Shown here piece by piece: positions 1 to 3,901 of a stretch of DNA of 5,599 nt; within the stretch, counting starts at the first letter, position 1; each line of letters starts with the position of its first letter. Source of the DNA: Thermoflexus hugenholtzii JAD2 (lineage in GTDB: Bacteria > Chloroflexota > Dehalococcoidia > SHYB01); the NCBI GenBank assembly GCA_945861815.1, contig CAMAVV010000117.1, positions 1 through 5,599 of the forward strand, read 5' to 3'. The translations under genes and the position numbers were made by a program. The notes beneath the pieces were generated by a model that was given only the letters and a program-made list of their open reading frames with translations, did no database searches and had not been told where the DNA came from.

Positions 1-1092
1 GCCGACTTTACTGATTTGAAGCCCGTTCGGCGCATGCCACTTGGCGGTGGTGAGGCGCACGCTGGAACCATCGCTCAGCGGATAGGTCTGGTTCACGGAC
101 CCTTTGCCAAAGGTCTGCGTCCCGATGACCTTTGCCCTATTCCTCGCCTGCAGCGCGCCTGAGACGACTTCGCTGCCGCTGGCGCTGCCGTTGTTGACGA
201 GCACGACCAGAGGGACGCGCTGCGCTAGCCCATCGTCTTTCACCGGCCAGTCTGTGCGCTTGCCATCGCCGTCCACATCGTAGAGGACAAGGCCGTCCTT
301 GAGGAACTGGCTTGCCACGTCCACCACAACGTCCAAGTAGCCCCCTGGATTGTTGCGCAGGTCAAGGACGATGCCTGCAGGACGCTTCTGCATCACCTCG
401 CGCAAGTTGTCACGGAACTCTTCGCCTGTCTTGGGCTGGAATTGGGAAATGCTTACGCGAAAGAGGCCATTGCCCAGGTCGTCTATGTCCACAGTGGCGC
501 GCCGGATTTCATCGCGGGTGAGGGTGAAGGCGATGGGTGTGGCTTGGGGAGGCCGGATGACATCGAGCGTGACCTTTGTTCCCTTTGGCCCGCGCACTTT
601 CGTGATAACGTCGTCCTCAGACACATTCTCCACTGACGCGCCGTCGATCTTAATGATAATGTCGCCGGCTCTGACACCGGCCTTTTCCGCAGGCGATTTG
701 CGGATCGGCGCGATGACAACAGGGAAGCCGTCCTTGATGAGAATCTCGACGCCTATTCCCTCATACGTGCCGTCCAACTGCTCGCGCACCGTGCCCTGAA
801 GCGCCTTGGGGATATAGCCGCTGAATGGGTCGTCCAGCGTCTGAATCATGCCGCGGATAGCGCCCTCGGCGAGTTTCTTGTCGTCCAGCGTCTTCTTATC
901 GGCGTGGTGCGCCTTAAGCTGCTGGTATGCCTCGAAAACAGTCCCGAACTCCTTTGATGCCTCCTTGGGCAGGTTCGCCTGGTTGTTCTCTGTCTTGATC
1001 GTCAGGCAGGCTGAGATGGCCACTGCTACAACGGCGGCGGCCATCAGGAGGACAAGCCATCTGGGGATCTTGTGTGTTAAGGTGGGTTTCAT
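1..1092 (-). CDS. ctpA: Carboxy-terminal processing protease, peptidase family S41 (CtpA/Prc-like), C-terminus cut by window edge
   Basis: This is a serine protease with a Ser/Lys dyad that cleaves near the C-terminus of exported or membrane proteins. The visible part is 364 residues. Residues 11-28 form a hydrophobic signal or anchor segment ending in I-S-A-C (Cys29), which fits a lipobox. A helical N-terminal domain with D-D-P-F-S-G-Y (87-93) is followed by a PDZ domain (about 108-180, with the carboxylate-binding strand near G-I-G-V-E 112-116). The catalytic domain has D-L-R-N-N-P-G-G (244-251), the nucleophile Ser305 in N-G-S-A-S-G-S-E, and Lys330 in F-G-K-G-S, 25 residues later as the family requires. 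The usual end of the protein, some tens of residues, lies outside the window. The ATG at 1092 is preceded by AGCAGG with a 6-base spacer; an in-frame ATG at 1119 lacks such a site. The gene is transcribed divergently from the CMD gene. Family assignment is firm; the substrate is unknown. Confidence 0.95.
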   Translation of the reverse strand, partial: MKPTLTHKIPRWLVLLMAAAVVAVAISACLTIKTENNQANLPKEASKEFGTVFEAYQQLKAHHADKKTLDDKKLAEGAIRGMIQTLDDPFSGYIPKALQGTVREQLDGTYEGIGVEILIKDGFPVVIAPIRKSPAEKAGVRAGDIIIKIDGASVENVSEDDVITKVRGPKGTKVTLDVIRPPQATPIAFTLTRDEIRRATVDIDDLGNGLFRVSISQFQPKTGEEFRDNLREVMQKRPAGIVLDLRNNPGGYLDVVVDVASQFLKDGLVLYDVDGDGKRTDWPVKDDGLAQRVPLVVLVNNGSASGSEVVSGALQARNRAKVIGTQTFGKGSVNQTYPLSDGSSVRLTTAKWHAPNGLQISKVG

Positions 1093-1098
1093 CAGGGG

Positions 1099-1104
1099 CC
1101 TGCT
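1099..1104 (-). promoter_or_regulatory. Ribosome binding site of the S41 protease gene
   Basis: On the minus strand AGCAGG (5 of 6 matches to AGGAGG) lies 6 bases before the ATG at 1092. It favours that start over the in-frame ATG nine codons upstream at 1119, which has no purine-rich sequence before it. Confidence 0.6.
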
Positions 1105-1142
1105 TTCGCAAAGAATCATCGCGTGACGTGGAGGCAAGGAAA

Positions 1143-1166
1143 AAGGGCCGGAAGATACAGGCCCTT
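1143..1166 (-). terminator. Terminator-like hairpin in the protease leader (possible attenuator)
   Basis: The arms AAGGGCC (1143-1149) and GGCCCTT (1160-1166) form a perfect 7-bp stem with a 10-base loop. Read on the minus strand, the right arm runs into a T tract (five T, two of them in the stem), the layout of an intrinsic terminator. No T tract follows on the plus strand. It lies about 7 bases downstream of the predicted minus-strand transcription start and about 50 bases before the protease ATG, so it would act within the protease leader. The short stem makes it a weak terminator at best; it could instead be a 5' stabilising hairpin. Confidence 0.45.
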
Positions 1167-1179
1167 GTGCTCTCCACGT

Positions 1180-1185
1180 ATTATA
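1180..1185 (-). promoter_or_regulatory. Minus-strand -10 box (TATAAT) for the protease gene
   Basis: The minus strand reads a perfect TATAAT here, in a locally AT-rich patch within GC-rich DNA. No good -35 box lies 16-18 bases upstream; that zone reads about TCCGGC. Transcription would begin near 1172-1173 and give a leader of about 80 bases. On the plus strand the same patch reads TATTAT (1179-1184), 5 of 6 matches, so it may also serve the CMD gene. Based on sequence match only. Confidence 0.5.
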
Positions 1186-1187
1186 AC

Positions 1188-1205
1188 GGCTGACTTCAGA
1201 CAGCC
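1188..1205. promoter_or_regulatory. 18-bp near-palindrome, candidate operator between divergent genes
   Basis: GGCTG (1188-1192) and CAGCC (1201-1205) frame a dyad in which 14 of 18 positions agree with the reverse complement; the inner CT and AG also pair. It sits immediately upstream of the minus-strand TATAAT box, in the -35/-10 spacer region, and between the plus-strand TATTAT and the CMD start. A dimeric regulator bound here could affect both genes. No known regulator motif was recognised. Confidence 0.35.
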
Positions 1206-1217
1206 GGATACCACTCC

Positions 1218-1225
1218 AGAAGGAG
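1218..1225 (+). promoter_or_regulatory. Strong ribosome binding site deciding the GTG start of the CMD gene
   Basis: AGAAGGAG lies 6 bases before the GTG at 1232. This strong match fixes the start at GTG rather than at the in-frame ATG at 1247 (codon 6). Confidence 0.8.
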
Positions 1226-1231
1226 CCGCCA

Positions 1232-1777
1232 GTGCCACGACTTCCCATGCCGACCCGAGAAGACCTGCCGTCAGCAGCCCAAGCCGCCTACGACCACATC
1301 GGGAAGACTCGGACATCGATCCCACCATCCATCCTCGTCCTCTTGCACAGTCCTGAGCTCGCTCGCCGCGTGGCTGACTTAAGCGATAGCGTTGTGAACC
1401 ACTCTTCCCTTGATGAGACGACCAGAGCCATCATCGGATTGGCGGTGGCGAGAGAGGTGGGCTGTTACTACTCGTGGCAGGCGCATGAAGAGCTAGCGAA
1501 GAGGGTAGGCCTGCGTGCGCTGGTTGTTGAAGGGATACGGGCGAAGACGACACGAGGGATGCTGCCGAAGGAGAGCGTCTTTGTTGACTATGCGAAGCAG
1601 GTCTTCAACCGTCGGGTCAACGACCCGACGTTTACCGCCATCGAACACTTGATGGGGAGGCAGGGCACCGTTGACCTGACGGTCGCCATCGGCTACTTCA
1701 TCATGATATTCAGTATGATCGAAGCCTTCGGCATTCCACCGACCCCTGGCTACGAGCCGCCCTTCGCGAAGCCGTGA
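1232..1777 (+). CDS. Carboxymuconolactone decarboxylase (CMD)/AhpD-like family protein
   Basis: The protein has 181 residues from a GTG start with a strong Shine-Dalgarno sequence. It matches the all-helical CMD/AhpD-like fold, to which gamma-carboxymuconolactone decarboxylase and the alkylhydroperoxidase AhpD belong. The family core is residues 40-110. Its active-site helix reads E75-V-G-C78-Y-Y-S81-W-Q-A-H85, which lines up with the AhpD pattern E-x2-C-x2-C-x3-H except that the second Cys is Ser. Cys78 is the only cysteine, so classic disulfide peroxidase chemistry within one subunit is unlikely. The C-terminal half (about 115-170, with the aromatic I-G-Y-F-I-M segment near 153-158) is like that of the 180-residue members often annotated only as CMD family. 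It is followed after 64 bases by a 2-hydroxyacid dehydrogenase gene on the same strand. Membership is well supported; the reaction is unknown. Confidence 0.87.
   Translation: MPRLPMPTREDLPSAAQAAYDHIGKTRTSIPPSILVLLHSPELARRVADLSDSVVNHSSLDETTRAIIGLAVAREVGCYYSWQAHEELAKRVGLRALVVEGIRAKTTRGMLPKESVFVDYAKQVFNRRVNDPTFTAIEHLMGRQGTVDLTVAIGYFIMIFSMIEAFGIPPTPGYEPPFAKP
1610..1630. repeat. Perfect 9-bp inverted repeat with a 3-base loop inside the CMD gene
   Basis: CGTCGGGTC (1610-1618), AAC, then GACCCGACG (1622-1630). The arms are perfect, and two A:T pairs flank them beyond one mismatch. It encodes residues around R127-T133 in the CMD frame. As RNA it would form a compact GC-rich hairpin. It may simply be a product of codon choice. 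Confidence 0.6.
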
Positions 1778-1806
1778 CAGCTAGTCAGCCTCAGGAGCAG
1801 AGGTCG

Positions 1807-1842
1807 TTGACACATCGCGCCCTCACCGATACTCTCCCCTCA
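1807..1842 (+). promoter_or_regulatory. Predicted promoter with start at the dehydrogenase ATG (leaderless)
   Basis: A perfect TTGACA (1807-1812), a 17-base spacer and TACTCT (1830-1835, fits TANNNT) precede the ATG at 1842. Normal spacing from the -10 box puts transcription start at or within a base or two of the A of the ATG. The 20 bases before the ATG have no Shine-Dalgarno match, being pyrimidine-rich (CTCTCCCCTC). Both facts suggest a leaderless mRNA, a mode known in Actinobacteria and Deinococcus-Thermus. The -10 box matches consensus at only 3 of 6 positions. Confidence 0.5.
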
Positions 1843-2843
1843 TGTCCACTTTAAATATCGGTCTTTCTTCGCGCCCAAGCCAAGAGTCGCTCGACCTTAT
1901 CCAGTCGGTCTCTCCCAGGATACGCATCCTAGATATGAGCGAATACCTGGCACAAGAGGCGGCCTCTCCAGAAGCGAAGGCCAAGGCCGACAAGATGCTC
2001 GCCCAGATCGAGATTCTTTTCCTTGGCCGCACTCCATCAAATGTCGCCAAGCGCGCGCCAAAGCTCAAGTGGGTCCAATGGCTCGGCACAGGGGTGGACC
2101 ACCTCGCGCGCGGCGGCCTCTTCGAGGGAAATAGCTACCAGGTGACGAACGTCGTCGGCACGAATGCCCTGGCCATTGCCGAGCACGCCTGCATGTTCAT
2201 GCTCATGTGGGCCAAAAAAGCGCCGGGCTGGCTTGAGCAGCAGCGCACCGCCGATTACCGGCGGGACACGGTGCGCGCGGACTTCCTGGAGGGGCGCACC
2301 CTTGGCGTCTTGGGGCTCGGGGGCATCGGCATGGAGACGGCGCGCCTGGGGAAGGCCTTTCGCATGCGCGTGCTGGCGACTCGTCGCTCTGCGACGGCGA
2401 TTCAATACAACGTCGGTGACGTGGACGAGCTGTGGCCACCGGCGCGCCTCCGGGAGCTCTTGGCTGCCTGCGACTATGTGGTGAACGCCCTCCCCCTGAC
2501 AAAGGAGACAGAGCATATCATCGGAGAGGCGGAGTTTCGGGCTATGAAGCCGACGTCTTTCTACGTGAACGTGGGACGGGGGAAGCTGGTTGATGAGGCA
2601 GCGATGGTGCGCGCCCTTCAGCAGAAGCAGATCGCCGGCGCAGGCCTCGACGTCTTTGAAACGGAACCTTTGCCGAAGGAAAGCCCCCTCTGGGCCATGC
2701 AGAACGTCTTCATCACGCCTCACGTCTCCGGCGACATCATCGACAATCGGGAGCGGGCCGTGAGGTTTTTTGTGGAGAATCTGAAGCGCTACATGGCAGG
2801 CCAGCCGTTGAAAAACGTCATTGATCCGGACAAGGGTTACTGA
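1842..2843 (+). CDS. D-isomer-specific 2-hydroxyacid dehydrogenase (GhrA/hydroxypyruvate reductase-like)
   Basis: The 333-residue protein, a usual length for the family, would reversibly reduce a 2-keto acid such as glyoxylate or hydroxypyruvate to the D-2-hydroxy acid in the cytoplasm. The split substrate-binding domain (about 1-105 and 300-333) encloses a Rossmann domain. The dinucleotide loop is G158-L-G160-G-I-G163. The catalytic triad is present: Arg246 in N-V-G-R-G, Glu275 in D-V-F-E-T-E-P-L-P and His294 in T-P-H-V-S-G. The second Rossmann strand ends in A-T-R181-R182-S instead of an acidic residue, which in related GhrA-type enzymes goes with NADPH preference; this is inference. No in-frame start codon was found back to the upstream stop region, and the ATG at 1842 has no Shine-Dalgarno sequence. 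It lies 64 bases after the CMD gene and 81 bases before pirin. Family is certain; the exact substrate is not. Confidence 0.95.
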   Translation: MSTLNIGLSSRPSQESLDLIQSVSPRIRILDMSEYLAQEAASPEAKAKADKMLAQIEILFLGRTPSNVAKRAPKLKWVQWLGTGVDHLARGGLFEGNSYQVTNVVGTNALAIAEHACMFMLMWAKKAPGWLEQQRTADYRRDTVRADFLEGRTLGVLGLGGIGMETARLGKAFRMRVLATRRSATAIQYNVGDVDELWPPARLRELLAACDYVVNALPLTKETEHIIGEAEFRAMKPTSFYVNVGRGKLVDEAAMVRALQQKQIAGAGLDVFETEPLPKESPLWAMQNVFITPHVSGDIIDNRERAVRFFVENLKRYMAGQPLKNVIDPDKGY

Positions 2844-2844
2844 G

Positions 2845-2883
2845 CCGGATAGCAGACCAGACGTGAATCTTCGCCCTATCCGG
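2845..2883. repeat. 8-bp inverted repeat in the dehydrogenase-pirin gap
   Basis: CCGGATAG (2845-2852) and CTATCCGG (2876-2883) are perfect reverse complements 23 bases apart, starting just after the dehydrogenase stop codon. No T tract follows, so it is not a normal intrinsic terminator. It could be an mRNA stem that protects the upstream transcript or a protein-binding pair, or be chance. Confidence 0.4.
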
Positions 2884-2912
2884 GGGCATCGAACTTGGCA
2901 GACTCGGAGTAA

Positions 2913-2917
2913 CGGAG
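2913..2917 (+). promoter_or_regulatory. Ribosome binding site of the pirin gene
   Basis: CGGAG lies 7 bases before the ATG at 2925. A second CGGAG copy lies at 2905-2909. The nearer one has normal spacing and supports this start. Confidence 0.6.
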
Positions 2918-2924
2918 CGCAGCT

Positions 2925-3815
2925 ATGACCACGATCGCGGCCTCTCGTTCAGTAACGAATGTCATTACAGCGATACGAACCTTTGAAGGAGAGGGCTTCC
3001 CGGTGCGGCGTCCCTTCCCGACGCAGACGCTCTCGCTCGTCGATCCTTTCCTGCTTCTCGATCACCTTGGCCCGGTGGACCTTGGCCCCGGCGAAGCGAA
3101 GGGCGCGCCAGACCATCCGCATCGCGGCTTTGAGACAGTGACCTATGTGCTGGAAGGGAACATGGAGCACAAGGACTCTGTCGGCAATTCAGGGAAGCTA
3201 AACCCAGGAGATGTGCAATGGATGACGGCAGGCTCGGGCGTCGTCCATTCAGAGATGCCACAGGCGGAATTCAAGCGCAAGGGCGGACGGCTGCACGGCT
3301 TTCAGCTGTGGGTGAACCTGCCGCGCAAGGACAAGATGATCGCGCCGCGTTATCAAGATATCCCCGCGGCAAAGATACCTATCGCCGAGGCAGAGAATGG
3401 GGCCGTGCGGGTAAGAGTTGTTGCAGGGGAGTCGCTGGGGAAGAAGGCGGTCATCGAGACGCGCACGCCTATCTCCTATCTCCACTTCACCATGCAACCT
3501 GGCGCGACGGTGAGGCAGGCGGTGTCTAAGAGCCACAACGCCTTTGCGTATGTGATCGATGGCGAAGGCCTGATTGGCGCGAACCAACGCCGGGTGGGCG
3601 AGGGCCAGATGGCGATCCTTTCGGCAGACGCTGACGCGGTGAGCATCGAGAACGCTGCGACTGCGAAAGCGCCGTTGAACCTTCTGCTGATCTCAGGAGT
3701 TCCCTTGCGGGAGCCAGTGGCGCGCTATGGCCCCTTTGTGATGAACACCAAGGAAGAGATTATCCGAGCTTTCGACGACTACCAGAACGGGCGTATGGGG
3801 CAGATAACACACTAG
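2925..3815 (+). CDS. Pirin family protein (double cupin)
   Basis: The protein has 296 residues, full length for pirin. The N-terminal cupin holds the metal site: H64-P-H66-R-G-F-E, then H108-S-E110 in G-S-G-V-V-H-S-E, corresponding to the three His and one Glu that bind iron in human pirin. The second cupin covers about 175-260. The C-terminal signature E-P-V-A-R-Y-G-P-F-V-M-N-T (263-275) is typical. Bacterial homologues such as E. coli YhhW have quercetin 2,3-dioxygenase activity in vitro, and eukaryotic pirin is a nuclear redox-sensing coregulator; the physiological job of most bacterial pirins is unclear. The start is supported by a CGGAG site 7 bases upstream. It is probably the last gene of the plus-strand set, since a strong terminator follows within 25 bases. 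Whether it shares a transcript with the dehydrogenase is not decided by the 81-base gap. Confidence 0.95.
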   Translation: MTTIAASRSVTNVITAIRTFEGEGFPVRRPFPTQTLSLVDPFLLLDHLGPVDLGPGEAKGAPDHPHRGFETVTYVLEGNMEHKDSVGNSGKLNPGDVQWMTAGSGVVHSEMPQAEFKRKGGRLHGFQLWVNLPRKDKMIAPRYQDIPAAKIPIAEAENGAVRVRVVAGESLGKKAVIETRTPISYLHFTMQPGATVRQAVSKSHNAFAYVIDGEGLIGANQRRVGEGQMAILSADADAVSIENAATAKAPLNLLLISGVPLREPVARYGPFVMNTKEEIIRAFDDYQNGRMGQITH

Positions 3816-3838
3816 GCCCAGAGTCATCCCTGAAAAGG

Positions 3839-3872
3839 AAGAGGCCCTCCCCTAACGGGGAGGGCCTCTTTT
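3839..3872. terminator. Strong bidirectional intrinsic terminator between convergent genes
   Basis: The arms 3839-3852 (AAGAGGCCCTCCCC) and 3857-3870 form a perfect 14-bp stem with the tetraloop TAAC. TTTT at 3869-3872 ends the plus-strand copy. On the minus strand the stem runs into TTCCTTTT, which is less regular. It ends the pirin transcript and lies 29 bases past the stop codon of the solute-binding protein gene, so it can serve both. Confidence 0.93.
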
Positions 3873-3901
3873 GCGTTGCGGAACTCTGCGCGAACGTTAG
3901 T

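Noticed and set aside
350..799. Plus-strand open frame of 149 codons inside the protease gene
   Set aside because: It is antisense to the PDZ and catalytic domains of the S41 protease and has no motif of its own.
1117..1119. Upstream in-frame ATG as the start of the protease
   Set aside because: It would add nine residues (M-I-L-C-E-S-R-P-L) and has no Shine-Dalgarno sequence before it. The ATG at 1092 has AGCAGG with a 6-base spacer and gives a normal signal-peptide n-region.
1123..1356. Plus-strand open frame of 77 codons across the divergent intergenic region
   Set aside because: It runs over the hairpin and promoter region and overlaps the CMD gene start in another frame. No ribosome binding site precedes it, whereas the CMD GTG has a strong one.
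2037..2723. Minus-strand open frame of 228 codons opposite the dehydrogenase gene
   Set aside because: The opposite strand carries the complete catalytic motifs of a 2-hydroxyacid dehydrogenase. The antisense product is His/Arg-rich and resembles no family known to me.
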